A DNA stretch of 64,000 nt from Bacillus sp. FJAT-49736 (GTDB taxonomy: Bacteria > Bacillota > Bacilli > Bacillales > Bacillaceae_C), in the NCBI RefSeq assembly GCF_018343615.1, contig NZ_JAGYPI010000003.1, positions 124,001-188,000 on the forward strand, written 5' to 3'. Under the pieces are notes generated by a model that did no database searches, was not told the DNA's origin, and worked only from the letters and a program-made list of their open reading frames with translations. The position numbers were made by a program, and so were the translations under genes. This document shows positions 26,253-35,680 of the stretch, one piece after another (position 1 is the first letter of the stretch; each line of letters starts with the position of its first letter).

Positions 26253-26323
26253 TATTGTCTCCTCATCTATTAGGAAATATATGCTAAAATATGAATATAT
26301 CTACTAAGGCGCAGGTGATGAAG

Positions 26324-27103
26324 ATGGGGGAAGAAGTTTTAACCATACGTGATTTACGTAAAAATTATGGTTCAAAAGAAGTCTTAAAGGGTGTTAATTT
26401 GACGGTTGAACGTGGAGAGATTATTGGTTACATAGGACCAAACGGAGCGGGAAAAAGCACGACGGTAAAACTGTTGCTCGGTATTGAGGAAGGTTATTCC
26501 GGAGAAATTAAAATATTTGGACGAGATATATCGGATGGAAATATAGATTACAAGAAAAGGATTGGGTATGTGCCTGAAATTGCAGAGGTGTATGATAATT
26601 TGACTGGTCATGAGTACTTGACCTTTATTGGAGAGCTTTACGGGTTGGATTTTGAGCTTGCAGATTACAAGGCTAAGAGTTTAATGGAATTATTCGGAGT
26701 AGGGGAAGTGTATCACTCAAGAATTGCCTCCTATTCAAAGGGGATGAGACAGAAGCTCCTTATTATCTCGAGTATGCTGCATAATCCGGATATCTTATTT
26801 TTGGATGAACCGATTAATGGTTTAGATGCCAATAGCGTAATGATTTTTAAGGAAATCCTGGCTCAACTTTCTCTTCAAGGCAAAACGATTTTTTACTCCT
26901 CTCATATTATGGATGTCGTTGAGAAAATCAGTAGCAGGATTATCTTGCTGCACGGAGGGAACATAGTTGCCGACGGTAGCTTCGAGGAACTTAAGAATCA
27001 AAATATGGAAGGAACGCTGGAGGAAATCTTTAATCAGCTTACTGATTTTCATGAACATAAGGATATCGGAAAAAGATTTGTATCCGTCGTTCAAGAGGTG
27101 TAG
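26324..27103 (+). CDS. ABC transporter ATP-binding protein
   Basis: A 259-residue ABC ATPase: Walker A GPNGAGKST, the signature SYSKGMRQK, Walker B ILFLDEPINGLD and the H-loop (YSSHIMDVV). It is of the ABC-2 exporter type. The frame opens at ATG 26291, but AGGTG at 26313-26317 sits 6 nt before ATG 26324, giving MGEEVLTIRDLRKNYG, which is the expected N-terminus for such proteins. The permease follows 2 nt after its stop. Confidence 0.9.
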   Translation: MGEEVLTIRDLRKNYGSKEVLKGVNLTVERGEIIGYIGPNGAGKSTTVKLLLGIEEGYSGEIKIFGRDISDGNIDYKKRIGYVPEIAEVYDNLTGHEYLTFIGELYGLDFELADYKAKSLMELFGVGEVYHSRIASYSKGMRQKLLIISSMLHNPDILFLDEPINGLDANSVMIFKEILAQLSLQGKTIFYSSHIMDVVEKISSRIILLHGGNIVADGSFEELKNQNMEGTLEEIFNQLTDFHEHKDIGKRFVSVVQEV

Positions 27104-27105
27104 AG

Positions 27106-28740
27106 ATGGGAGATATTCGGACATTAAAGGTTATAGACAAATTTAGTGGAGTTTTTCAACGATTCGGAGTCGATTATCCTGCGATGAGGAAAATTCTGCA
27201 GGTAAAACTCATGATGGATCAGCGCAGGGTTCCGACCATCTTTACTCAACAAGGACAGAAGAAGAAAAAGAAAGCTGCTGAAAACGAGGGAAATGGTTTT
27301 CTAAAATCGCTTTGGATGTATGCTTTCTTTGGATTATTTACGATTCCTTTCATTGTTATGGGGGAAAATTATCTTTTTCAAATGAGCATCATGTTCGGTT
27401 TTGTCATGTTTATCGTGATGACATCCATGATTTCTGACTTTTCAGCGGTTTTGCTCGATATTAGGGACAAAAATATTTTACATACACGACCAATTGATAA
27501 GAAAACGATTAGTGCTGCCAAAATGATGCATGTATTCATTTATTTATTTTTCCTAACTGCTTCGATTGTTACCATTCCATTATTAGTAGGACTTTTTAAA
27601 CATGGGGTATTCTTCTTTCTTTTATCCATCATTCTGATTATGTTATTAGAAGCGTTTATTCTTGTAATAACTGCTTTGATATATATGCTGATCTTGAAAT
27701 TTTTTGATGGGGAAAAGTTAAAGGATATTATTAACTATGTACAAATTGGTTTGTCATTTTCCATCATGATTGGCTATCAAGTGCTGGGAAGATCCTTTGA
27801 GTTTATAAATTTCGATGTTGTACTCTCACCAAAATGGTGGCAGGTATTTATTATCCCAATGTGGTTTGGTGCGCCATATGAATTGATTTTAAACCGACAA
27901 TTTCATAGTTACTATGTCATCTTCGCTATTCTTGCAATCGTTGTTCCAATTGTGTCCTTTATCATCTATTTACGCTTAGTTCCATCCTTTGAGAAAAATC
28001 TGCAAAAGCTTGCCAGCTATAGTGTGAATAAGGAGAAGAAGCGTAGTAAACTTGGAAGCCTAATTATCAATACAATTTGTTCAGGAAAGGAAGAACAGGC
28101 ATTTTTTCGTTTCGCAAGTTTAATGATGAAAAACGAACGCGATTTTAAGCTAAGAGTTTACCCATCTTTAGGCTTTGCGATCATTTTGCCATTCATCTTT
28201 CTCTTTAATTCTCTCAGAGATGGAGGCTTTTCCAGCATCTCTACCGGAAAGGGATATTTGACAATTTACTCTACCATGATTATTATACCGAGCGTCATTA
28301 CTATGTTGAAATTCTCCGGAAAATATAAAGGAGCCTGGATCTATAAAACAGTGCCGCTCAGTTCTTTATCTCCTTTATTAAAAGGGACCTTAAAGGCATT
28401 TTTAGCAAGATTATATCTACCATTATATTTAGTGCTCTGTATCCTGTTCATTGTAGTTTTTGGAGCAAGAGTCATTCCAGATTTAATTTTAGCGTTTTTA
28501 ATAGCTTCTTTTTATACCATTTTCTGTTTTATTATTTTGAAAAGGACTATTCCTTTTTCCGAAAGCTTTGAGGCGGTAGGTCAAACAGAAAGCTGGAAAA
28601 TTTTTGTGCTGATGATTCCGATAGCTGCTTTTGCGGGATTACATTATATCAGTACCATGTTTAACTTCGGTGTGTATGTCTTTATTCTCATTATGCTACT
28701 TGCAAACCTGTTTTTATGGAGGAAAAGAATAAGTGTATAA
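27106..28740 (+). CDS. ABC transporter permease (ABC-2 like)
   Basis: A 544-residue membrane protein with roughly twelve hydrophobic helices and a long soluble N-terminal segment (about 1-60) including KKKKK. Motifs such as LLDIRDKNILHTRPIDKKTI between helices are typical of large uncharacterised Bacillus exporter permeases. With the ATPase it would form an exporter; substrate unknown. The GAGG just before ATG overlaps the end of the ATPase gene, so the two are translationally linked. There is no clear substrate clue nearby. Confidence 0.85.
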   Translation: MGDIRTLKVIDKFSGVFQRFGVDYPAMRKILQVKLMMDQRRVPTIFTQQGQKKKKKAAENEGNGFLKSLWMYAFFGLFTIPFIVMGENYLFQMSIMFGFVMFIVMTSMISDFSAVLLDIRDKNILHTRPIDKKTISAAKMMHVFIYLFFLTASIVTIPLLVGLFKHGVFFFLLSIILIMLLEAFILVITALIYMLILKFFDGEKLKDIINYVQIGLSFSIMIGYQVLGRSFEFINFDVVLSPKWWQVFIIPMWFGAPYELILNRQFHSYYVIFAILAIVVPIVSFIIYLRLVPSFEKNLQKLASYSVNKEKKRSKLGSLIINTICSGKEEQAFFRFASLMMKNERDFKLRVYPSLGFAIILPFIFLFNSLRDGGFSSISTGKGYLTIYSTMIIIPSVITMLKFSGKYKGAWIYKTVPLSSLSPLLKGTLKAFLARLYLPLYLVLCILFIVVFGARVIPDLILAFLIASFYTIFCFIILKRTIPFSESFEAVGQTESWKIFVLMIPIAAFAGLHYISTMFNFGVYVFILIMLLANLFLWRKRISV

Positions 28741-28780
28741 ACTTCATTGGGAAAGTATTTTAAAAATGCTTTCCTGAAGT
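28741..28780 (+). terminator. Hairpin after the ABC permease
   Basis: Two nested stems (ACTTCA/TGAAGT outer, GGAAAGTA/TGCTTTCC inner) directly after the stop codon. The T-run after it is poor (GGTGATTTTACTT), so it may be a weak terminator. Confidence 0.5.
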
Positions 28781-28786
28781 GGTGAT

Positions 28787-28815
28787 TTTACTTTATTAAC
28801 TCTCAATCTTATAAT
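28787..28815 (+). promoter_or_regulatory. Promoter of the copper-locus lipoprotein
   Basis: A -10 TATAAT at 28810-28815 with TTTACT 17 nt upstream (28787-28792). It fits a transcript starting near 28822, ahead of AAGGAG at 28843-28848. Confidence 0.6.
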
Positions 28816-28856
28816 GTAATGGGACAAAAATAATCATTCAGGAAGGAGAATGCCAC

Positions 28857-29675
28857 CTGAAACGCTATATCATTTCACTACTACTAATTGGAACAGTTGC
28901 ATTATCAGGCTGTGGAGGTGCTGCTCATGTACCTATGTCGCAAATGGAAAATCATAATATGAGCTCCATGCAAGGAAAAGTAACACCTACGAAGGCGGAT
29001 TGGACCGTTCCAGAAAAAATTCAGGCCAACCAGGATTTTCCGATTTCCATTGTAATTAAGGATAAAAAAGGGAAAATCATACCAAAATTTGATAGGGTTC
29101 ATGAAAAGCTAATGCATATGATTATTGTAAGCAAGGATTTATCCTATTTTACTCATATTCATCCAGAGTATAAGGGGAATGGAAAGTTCGATATTACGAC
29201 TTCTTTGCCTGCAGGCGGAGACTATAATATCATTACAGAGTTTACCCCAACAGGCTCTGAGGATAACGGTGTCCAAAGACATTGGATTCATGTTGAGGGG
29301 AATCCGCCTGCACCAGTTGTCATGGAACCGGACAAGCATATGACAAAAGTAATTGATGGGAAAAAGGTAACCTTAGAGTTTGATCATATTATGGCGGGAA
29401 TGGATTTGGATATGAAATTTACCATTCGGGACGCCAATACGAATAAACCAATTACAGATTTAGAGCCGTACATGGGAGCAATGGGACATGCTGTTGCAAT
29501 CAGCAAGGATTTAAAGGAATATTTGCATATACATCCAATGACCACTAAAAAAACAGGATCAAGTGTTAAGTTCATGATTTATTTTCCAAAAAAAGGTGTA
29601 TATAAAATCTGGGGACAATTCCAGCAAGACGGAAAAGTGTTTATTGCTCCATTTGTTGTGAATGTAGATATGTAA
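28857..29675 (+). CDS. Lipoprotein with duplicated HIHP domain, apparent CTG start
   Basis: The obvious ATG at 28935 would remove the signal peptide. Upstream in frame the protein reads KRYIISLLLIGTVALSGCGG, a typical lipoprotein signal with lipobox LSGC. The only start candidate after AAGGAG (28843-28848) is CTG at 28857, 8 nt away; no in-frame ATG, GTG or TTG exists. That gives 272 residues. Two repeats follow, each with SKDL, then FTHIHPE or YLHIHPM, and a Gly-Tyr strand (PAGGDYNI; PKKGVYKIWGQF). The Met/His-rich head and the ycnKJI genes next to it suggest extracellular copper handling, but this is inference. Confidence 0.8.
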   Translation: MKRYIISLLLIGTVALSGCGGAAHVPMSQMENHNMSSMQGKVTPTKADWTVPEKIQANQDFPISIVIKDKKGKIIPKFDRVHEKLMHMIIVSKDLSYFTHIHPEYKGNGKFDITTSLPAGGDYNIITEFTPTGSEDNGVQRHWIHVEGNPPAPVVMEPDKHMTKVIDGKKVTLEFDHIMAGMDLDMKFTIRDANTNKPITDLEPYMGAMGHAVAISKDLKEYLHIHPMTTKKTGSSVKFMIYFPKKGVYKIWGQFQQDGKVFIAPFVVNVDM

Positions 29676-29681
29676 AGGATG

Positions 29682-29712
29682 AAAGCTATGCCCGGGTGCA
29701 TAGCTTTTTTCA
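29682..29712 (+). terminator. Terminator after the HIHP lipoprotein
   Basis: A 10-bp stem AAAGCTATGC / GCATAGCTTT with a 6-nt loop and a T6 run. Confidence 0.85.
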
Positions 29713-29826
29713 CAAATATATTTGAAAAAATACAACATTTTTTCACAATTAATCACATAAAATGGGTTGATATCTTATTTTGAAAGAAGTAGTGTATAAC
29801 ATAAGCATGAATATGGGAGGACTGCT

Positions 29827-30402
29827 ATGCTACCTGTCCAAAGACAGCAACAAATCATAACATGGCTTGAAAAAGAAACAACTATTTCCGTCTCCGAGCT
29901 CAGTAAAAGACTAAATGTATCAGAAATGACCATTTATCGAGATATTAAACCATTAATTGAACAAAATAAAATTATAAAGACATCAAAGGGCATTTCCTAT
30001 ACACGCAAGCCTGCAATGCATTCTCAAAATTGCACTTATTGTTATAAAGAAGCAAATACCAGACATAGTATGCAAATTATCACCTTAGAGCAAACCATTG
30101 AACATACTTGCTGCCCGCATTGTGGATTGCTTAGATATGAGGATATCAAAGAAGAGGTTTCCCAAATTATCTGCAAGGATTTCTTAAGTGGTATCACGAT
30201 TAGTGCAAAGGTTGCCTATTATTTAATAGGTGCAGATTTTCAAATGAATTGCTGCAGGCCGCAGGCTATAGTCTTTGAATCTTACAAACAGATTGAACAA
30301 TTTCAAAAGGGGTTTGGCGGTCTTGTCTTTACATTTGAGGAGGCAATTACTCAATTAAAAAATCGGATGAAAAATCCACCTTCCGACCACTGTTCTTCTT
30401 GA
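29827..30402 (+). CDS. ycnK: Copper-responsive DeoR-type repressor (YcnK-like)
   Basis: A 191-residue protein with an N-terminal DeoR winged helix (QRQQQIITWLEKETTISVSE, then LSKRLNVSEMTIYRDIKPL) and a C-terminal NosL-like metal domain (CTYCYKEA, HTCCPHCGLL, FQMNCCRPQ). This domain pair and size are those of B. subtilis YcnK, the copper-dependent repressor of ycnJ. It precedes ycnJ by 28 nt and ycnI, so it is the first gene of the same operon. GGGAGG lies before ATG. Confidence 0.93.
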   Translation: MLPVQRQQQIITWLEKETTISVSELSKRLNVSEMTIYRDIKPLIEQNKIIKTSKGISYTRKPAMHSQNCTYCYKEANTRHSMQIITLEQTIEHTCCPHCGLLRYEDIKEEVSQIICKDFLSGITISAKVAYYLIGADFQMNCCRPQAIVFESYKQIEQFQKGFGGLVFTFEEAITQLKNRMKNPPSDHCSS

Positions 30403-30430
30403 GTCAAGATATTGTTAGGGGACTGAGAGT

Positions 30431-32050
30431 ATGAGGATAAAACAAGCGTTGCAATGGATCTTATTTGTTTTTATCATGTTATTTTCGATTCCGCATCCAT
30501 CCTTTGCACACGCGTATATAGTAAAATCTACACCGCAAGAGGATGAAGTTTTACAGAAAGCACCAAAAGATGTTAGCATTCAATTTGATGAGGAAATTCA
30601 ACCTGGCTTCCGTTCCTTAAAAGTATTGGACCAAACCGGAAAACGCGTTGATCGTAATAATGCCCACATAAATAAAAAAAGTAAAGCTATTTTAGAAGCA
30701 AGCTTAAAATCTGATTTGCCAGATGGTACATATACAATTCAATGGAATGTCATTTCGAGTGATGGTCATCCTGTCAATGGAACGATCCCCTTTCAAATAG
30801 GGAAATCAGGTGGAAGTGCTGGACTTTCTCAAGCAACTACAAATGGCTATACACCACACGCAGATATGATTATTATTCGATGGCTATTTTATATAAGTTG
30901 TTCGTTACTTATCGGATGTCTTTTTTTCTCCTTGTATGTATATAAAGGCACTCCATTTTATTTTTCCAATACGAGCAAGCGGATTTTAAGATATTCCATA
31001 CAGGGGATGTTTATCAGCATTGTGCTCAGTCTGCCACTACAAACGACGATAGATGCAGGAGTAAACTGGGCGTCAGCTATTAATTTTTCTATGTTACTGG
31101 AAACTCTGAAGAGTACATCTTTTGGAATGGTGTGGATACTGCAAATAGCATTGATGATTATTTTATATTTCATAACCTATTACATCATTCATTCCAGTGC
31201 AAAACAAAAGTGGGCATATGCAGGAATTCTAGCAGTCCTAGCAATTTTAGCCTCCAAGTCCTTTATCGGTCATGCAACAACCTCATCCAATAAATGGATT
31301 GGAATCACAATGGACTTTCTCCATATGTCGTCAGCGGCACTATGGATTGGTAGTTTGCTGGCAATGGTGCTTCTGCTTCGAAAAAAAGATAATGAGTTGA
31401 TTTATTGGTTAACCATTCAGCGGTTTTCCTATTGGGGAGCAGCCTTTGTAACTGTGATAGTGGGAACTGGTATATATGAGAGTATTCAATTTATCCCTAC
31501 GCTGAACGCGCTCATCTCTACAGCATATGGCCAAATTATTATTGCCAAAAGCGTGCTCTTACTGCTTATGATTGGGCTTGCACTGTTTAATTTCCTAAGA
31601 GGAAGAAGTAAAAACAAAACTCTAGGACCGACAATATGGCTAGAATTCAGTTTTGGAGTTATAGTATTTATCTTAGCGGCCATACTGACCAATCTGCCGA
31701 CGGGACTTGCGGCTCCAGGAGATGTACAGCAAACTAAGATGACAGAAGATGGCTATTCTATTACCCTTCATATTACACCGAATAAAATTGGCAAAAATGA
31801 ATTTAAGGTGGATATTTCAAAACGAGGGGCAAAGGTTAAAAACCTTGATCAGATAACATTAACATTAACCTGCCTCGATATGGATATGGGGGATAATACA
31901 GTTCAATTTACAAGAAAAGATCTTACCAGCAACAAACCCGTAACAGGCGTTTTAAGTATGGCAGGAAAATGGAAGGTTCATGTTCATGGAATTACAAAAT
32001 CATTACAAAGTATAGATGAAGACTTCACAATTACAGCGGGAAGTCAATAA
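30431..32050 (+). CDS. ycnJ: CopC-CopD fusion, copper import protein (YcnJ-like)
   Basis: A 539-residue protein. A signal peptide ends at about residue 26 (SFAHAYIVKS), leaving an N-terminal histidine, the first ligand of CopC copper sites. The CopC domain spans about 27-122, then CopD with about eight membrane helices (about 145-430), and a C-terminal extracellular domain (about 450-539) resembling YtkA. It is the same size as B. subtilis YcnJ, which supports copper uptake under limitation. ycnI follows. Confidence 0.92.
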   Translation: MRIKQALQWILFVFIMLFSIPHPSFAHAYIVKSTPQEDEVLQKAPKDVSIQFDEEIQPGFRSLKVLDQTGKRVDRNNAHINKKSKAILEASLKSDLPDGTYTIQWNVISSDGHPVNGTIPFQIGKSGGSAGLSQATTNGYTPHADMIIIRWLFYISCSLLIGCLFFSLYVYKGTPFYFSNTSKRILRYSIQGMFISIVLSLPLQTTIDAGVNWASAINFSMLLETLKSTSFGMVWILQIALMIILYFITYYIIHSSAKQKWAYAGILAVLAILASKSFIGHATTSSNKWIGITMDFLHMSSAALWIGSLLAMVLLLRKKDNELIYWLTIQRFSYWGAAFVTVIVGTGIYESIQFIPTLNALISTAYGQIIIAKSVLLLLMIGLALFNFLRGRSKNKTLGPTIWLEFSFGVIVFILAAILTNLPTGLAAPGDVQQTKMTEDGYSITLHITPNKIGKNEFKVDISKRGAKVKNLDQITLTLTCLDMDMGDNTVQFTRKDLTSNKPVTGVLSMAGKWKVHVHGITKSLQSIDEDFTITAGSQ

Positions 32051-32063
32051 AGGAGAAGATAAA

Positions 32064-32705
32064 ATGAAAAAGTTAATCGGTAAAATATCGAAAATAGCAG
32101 TACCAACTATTGCAGGACTATTTTTATTTGCAGGGATAGCAAGCGCCCATGTAACAGTTAAGCCAAATGTTTCAGCGCCAGGCGCATGGGAAACCTACAC
32201 AATCAAAATCCCGGTTGAAAAAGAAGTTCCTACTACAAAAGTTACCCTTAAGATTCCAAACGGGGTAGAGTTTGAGCAATACCAACCCACTCCTGACTGG
32301 AAGGTAACAACGAAAAAGGATTCATCCGGTAAGGTAACGATCATTACTTGGGAAGCTACAGGAGAAGGAATCCAGCCAGGTCAATTCCAGCAATTTAATT
32401 TTGTTGCGAAAAACCCTGATAAAGAAGGAACAGCAGCATGGGATGCATTCCAATATTATAAAGATGGATCAATTGTAGAATGGACTGGTGATGAAAAATC
32501 AGATACGCCACACTCCATCACAAACATTACAACTTCCAATGCTAATGTAACTCAACCAGCAGCACATAGCCACCAAGCAGATGAAAAAGTCAGCACGGAA
32601 AAACCGGCAGCGAAAACAAAAGACTCTACCGCCTTCACTCTTTCTATAGTGGCTTTAGTTCTTGCAATCCTTGCTTTTGTAAATTCAGCTCGTAAGAAGA
32701 AATAG
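32064..32705 (+). CDS. ycnI: YcnI-type DUF1775 copper-binding protein
   Basis: A 213-residue exported protein. The signal peptide ends before HVTVKPNVS, giving the N-terminal histidine typical of DUF1775, and W87 of the segment PDWKVTT lies in the domain core. A linker rich in His/Ala/Lys (AHSHQADEKVS) leads to a C-terminal membrane helix (FTLSIVALVLAILAFV) and a positive tail KKK. ATG 32064 has AGGAGA 6 nt upstream; the longer frame at 32016 would overlap ycnJ. YcnI binds copper in B. subtilis. Confidence 0.93.
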   Translation: MKKLIGKISKIAVPTIAGLFLFAGIASAHVTVKPNVSAPGAWETYTIKIPVEKEVPTTKVTLKIPNGVEFEQYQPTPDWKVTTKKDSSGKVTIITWEATGEGIQPGQFQQFNFVAKNPDKEGTAAWDAFQYYKDGSIVEWTGDEKSDTPHSITNITTSNANVTQPAAHSHQADEKVSTEKPAAKTKDSTAFTLSIVALVLAILAFVNSARKKK

Positions 32706-32784
32706 TCGGGATATTGAGCTCACTCTAGGCTATGAGGAAACCAGATCCTTTATTTGTGACTAAAAGGCTTTTTATTAAATGCTA

Positions 32785-32911
32785 GAGGACACAGAATTCG
32801 TTATACTACAAAAAACAATGATTTTTCTCTGTTTTTTTTGTACATAACGTATCCCGTGTCCTCTTAATCATTCTTTAGGAGTATTTAGAGAAAATAACGG
32901 AATCAGTGTCC
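32785..32911. repeat. Dispersed inverted-repeat element, copy 2 plus a third arm
   Basis: An imperfect 79-bp palindrome: GAGGACACAGAATTCGTTAT (32785-32804) and ATAACGTATCCCGTGTCCTC (32844-32863), with an inner near-palindrome of A- and T-runs between. A third arm, ATAACGGAATCAGTGTCC (32894-32911), sits 50 nt further on and supplies the last codons and stop of the following minus-strand gene. The arm matches the element at 6883-6959. Confidence 0.75.
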
Positions 32912-33856
32912 GCTTATTTCATTAGACTGCTCTAATTGTTGAAATAACCAATTTTGAATAGCAACAAACACATCCAACTTATTTACCTCGTTTAACATCT
33001 CATGTCTACCATTTTTGAAGAAGACACTATCAATGTTTCTTAATCCATTCCGTTCATATTGCTCAATGACTTTCCTAACACCCTTTGTATTTCCTCCCAC
33101 AGGATCTTTTTCTCCACTAAAAATAAAAATTGGCAAATTCTTCGGTATAGATTGAATGGTACTGTTTTGATGGATTTTTTCTATTCCTGATATTAAATCA
33201 TGGAAAAATCCCGAGCTGCAAACAAAACCACAGAAAGGATCATTTATATATTTGTCGACCGCGGATGAGTCGCTGCTCAACCAATCAAACTCCGTATTTG
33301 GGTTAGAGATGCTTTTATTGTAATTGCCAAAAGTAAGGCGATTCATCAGAGGACTGGGTGTTGTAGGACCATTTTTCCGCATTTCTCTTTGTGCTAGCAT
33401 TTTTCCAATCTTGCCAAGCAAACCGGCACTGCCTCCGGTACCGGATATAATTACCCCTTTAATGGAATCACCGTACTTTTGAATATATCTTCTTGCCAAA
33501 AATGACCCCATACTATGTCCGAATAGGAATATCGGGACTTTCGGATAGTCATGTTGAATAACTTGATTTATTTCATAAAGATCGTCGACAACCCTTTCAA
33601 ATCCATCTCCATCACTAAAATATCCGTGCAACCCAGCCTTTTCACCTGTGTGACCATGGCCGCGATGATCATTACCGTACACAAAAATCCCCTTTGACAC
33701 TAAAAATCTTGCAAACTCATCATATCTTTCAATATGCTCCGCCATGCCGTGGGATAATTGCAGAATGGCGTATGGAGGAAGGTTTTCTTGTTTCCATGAT
33801 TTTAAAAAAACTTCGATATTATCATTCATCATTACCCAACTGGATTCTATCCTCAT
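32903..33856 (-). CDS. Alpha/beta hydrolase, monoglyceride lipase/lysophospholipase type
   Basis: A 317-residue serine hydrolase of the Hydrolase_4 group. The N-terminal HGMAEHIERYDEFARFLVSK and DHRGHGHTG are typical of monoacylglycerol lipases. The nucleophile elbow is GHSMGS, the acid lies in IFSGEKDPVGG and the histidine in NGRHEMLNEV. Soluble, no signal peptide. The last residues (ISGH) are encoded inside a dispersed repeat. AAAGGTGG lies upstream of ATG. Confidence 0.88.
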   Translation of the reverse strand: MRIESSWVMMNDNIEVFLKSWKQENLPPYAILQLSHGMAEHIERYDEFARFLVSKGIFVYGNDHRGHGHTGEKAGLHGYFSDGDGFERVVDDLYEINQVIQHDYPKVPIFLFGHSMGSFLARRYIQKYGDSIKGVIISGTGGSAGLLGKIGKMLAQREMRKNGPTTPSPLMNRLTFGNYNKSISNPNTEFDWLSSDSSAVDKYINDPFCGFVCSSGFFHDLISGIEKIHQNSTIQSIPKNLPIFIFSGEKDPVGGNTKGVRKVIEQYERNGLRNIDSVFFKNGRHEMLNEVNKLDVFVAIQNWLFQQLEQSNEISGH

Positions 33857-33979
33857 ACGAATGCCACCTTTAACATAGTTAAGTCTATTTTACTGTTTTA
33901 AGAGCATTAGTAAACTTAAATTATTGATAATAAAGATTTTTAAATAGATAGGATGATTGCCTTCTCAGCTGACATATGC

Positions 33980-35680
33980 TTAATAACTTACACCTGTACG
34001 AGTATGTGTTTTATTAAATTCCTTCATGTCAGGATCAAAATATGTTGCTGTGAATTTAGGAACAAACTGGCCATCTTTTAAATAGCCTGCCCCCCATGTT
34101 GGATCCATTGTCAACCAGCTGCCGTCCATATTCACTTCTACCCATGCGTGTTTCTCTGGCCACAGCTGACCAGCCATTCCTTCTACAAATCTAGCTTCCA
34201 TACCACTAGCTCTTAGTAGCGCAATCGTTAAATAGGCATAATCTTGACATACACCGGATTTTAAGTCGAGTGTTTTTAAAGCACTGTCATCCCATTGAAA
34301 CTCTGCATTCTTGTATTTCTTCACGTCGTAACGAATATTTTTCGCGACATAATCATAGATGGCTTTTGCTTTTTGACGGTTTGAACTTTTACCTTTTGTA
34401 AGCTCCTCTGCCAGTTCTTTGATTTGGGGAGCATCTGATTGAACTCCACGTGAAGGAAGAAGATTCCTTTCATCTTTAGGGAAGTTTGAGGTAACCTCAA
34501 AACTTGCAACACCAAAATATCGGAAGTAACTACTATTTTCCTCTTTGATTTCAGGTACACTTATCGTCACTTTATATGTTCCTGGACCAAATCTTAAATA
34601 AAATGAATCATCAAATTTAAAATCCTTAACAGGAATGACATCTAAGGCTTCATCCTCCCCCTTTTTGGTTGAGATATAAATATGTGTTGTTTTAGAGGCA
34701 AACGTTGCATCAGGGTCAATGGAGCCTTTAATGTTAAAGGTTTCCTCTGATTCTTCCCCTCCAAATAGAGGATATTCAAGTGTTACGCCACGTTCTGAAT
34801 AAGTAGTAGTATATTCGATTGGCTCCATTTTCTGGTCAGACTTATTATCTATTAAAATCGTTGTTGCAGATTGATAATAATGTTCACGTTCTTTATCTGG
34901 AACTAATACCTCAAGCTTGTGTACCCCTAGACCATAATATAAAGGGACATCGTATGAAAATTTTCCATTTTTGATCGGAACAATCTGCTTCCATGTTTGT
35001 GCATCCTTACTAAGGGTAATCATCAAGGTATCCTTGTCTGTTAATTCTCCTGCTTTTCCTGTTAATTTGAAAATCCCATTCTCTTCAACAAAGCTAGAAT
35101 CTAAATGGATGTTTAGTCCGGCCATTTGTCCAAAAGGAGTATACGTCACATCCCGTTGAGGCTGAGGATTTACATTTTCAACTTCAAATTCGGCCGTATC
35201 ATAGTAATAATTTTCGCGGTCTGTACTAGGAAGTTGAACGAGTATACGATATTCTCCTTCTCCATTAAAAAAGTGAATAACCTGTTTGAACTTCCCTTCT
35301 TGAATAGGTGCGTAATATTCATACTGATCCCCAGCAGGACCACCATTCTTAGAATAAACTTTAATCCAAGCATACTCAGATTTTAATTGGGTGTACTTTT
35401 CAATAGCACCTTCCACTGTAACTTTTCCATTCACCGCAAATTTCTTATGTTCCGGATTCATAAGCGATGCGCCAATTTCTTTACTATAGGAAGTCAGCTC
35501 GAGTGGCTCAAGTTCCATTTCTTTATTTTTTTCCTCGACAAGCTTTTCATATTTATTTTCCTGTACTTTTGAGGCTTTAGTACCTGAATCACTAGGTTTC
35601 GCAATACTGCAAGCGGACAGGATAAAGATACAGCTCAATAAACTGAATAAGGATGAAAAAGTTCTTTTTTTACGATTCAT
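33980..35680 (-). CDS. Transglutaminase-like domain lipoprotein
   Basis: A 566-residue lipoprotein (signal peptide with LSAC lipobox). The middle part (about 55-400) contains three or four Ig-like beta-sandwich repeats, seen in repeated patterns such as KQVIHFFNGEGEYRI, SYDVPLYYGLGVHKL and SFYLRFGPGTYKV. The C-terminal transglutaminase-like core has the Cys in SGVCQDYAYL, the His in KHAWVEV and the Asp in WLTMDPTWG. Such proteins are probably exported cell-envelope peptidases or cross-linkers; the substrate is unknown. Monocistronic. Confidence 0.87.
   Translation of the reverse strand: MNRKKRTFSSLFSLLSCIFILSACSIAKPSDSGTKASKVQENKYEKLVEEKNKEMELEPLELTSYSKEIGASLMNPEHKKFAVNGKVTVEGAIEKYTQLKSEYAWIKVYSKNGGPAGDQYEYYAPIQEGKFKQVIHFFNGEGEYRILVQLPSTDRENYYYDTAEFEVENVNPQPQRDVTYTPFGQMAGLNIHLDSSFVEENGIFKLTGKAGELTDKDTLMITLSKDAQTWKQIVPIKNGKFSYDVPLYYGLGVHKLEVLVPDKEREHYYQSATTILIDNKSDQKMEPIEYTTTYSERGVTLEYPLFGGEESEETFNIKGSIDPDATFASKTTHIYISTKKGEDEALDVIPVKDFKFDDSFYLRFGPGTYKVTISVPEIKEENSSYFRYFGVASFEVTSNFPKDERNLLPSRGVQSDAPQIKELAEELTKGKSSNRQKAKAIYDYVAKNIRYDVKKYKNAEFQWDDSALKTLDLKSGVCQDYAYLTIALLRASGMEARFVEGMAGQLWPEKHAWVEVNMDGSWLTMDPTWGAGYLKDGQFVPKFTATYFDPDMKEFNKTHTRTGVSY

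Noticed and set aside
30958-31173. Minus-strand frame inside ycnJ
   Set aside because: It lies inside a well-supported gene, without a ribosome binding site or family features.
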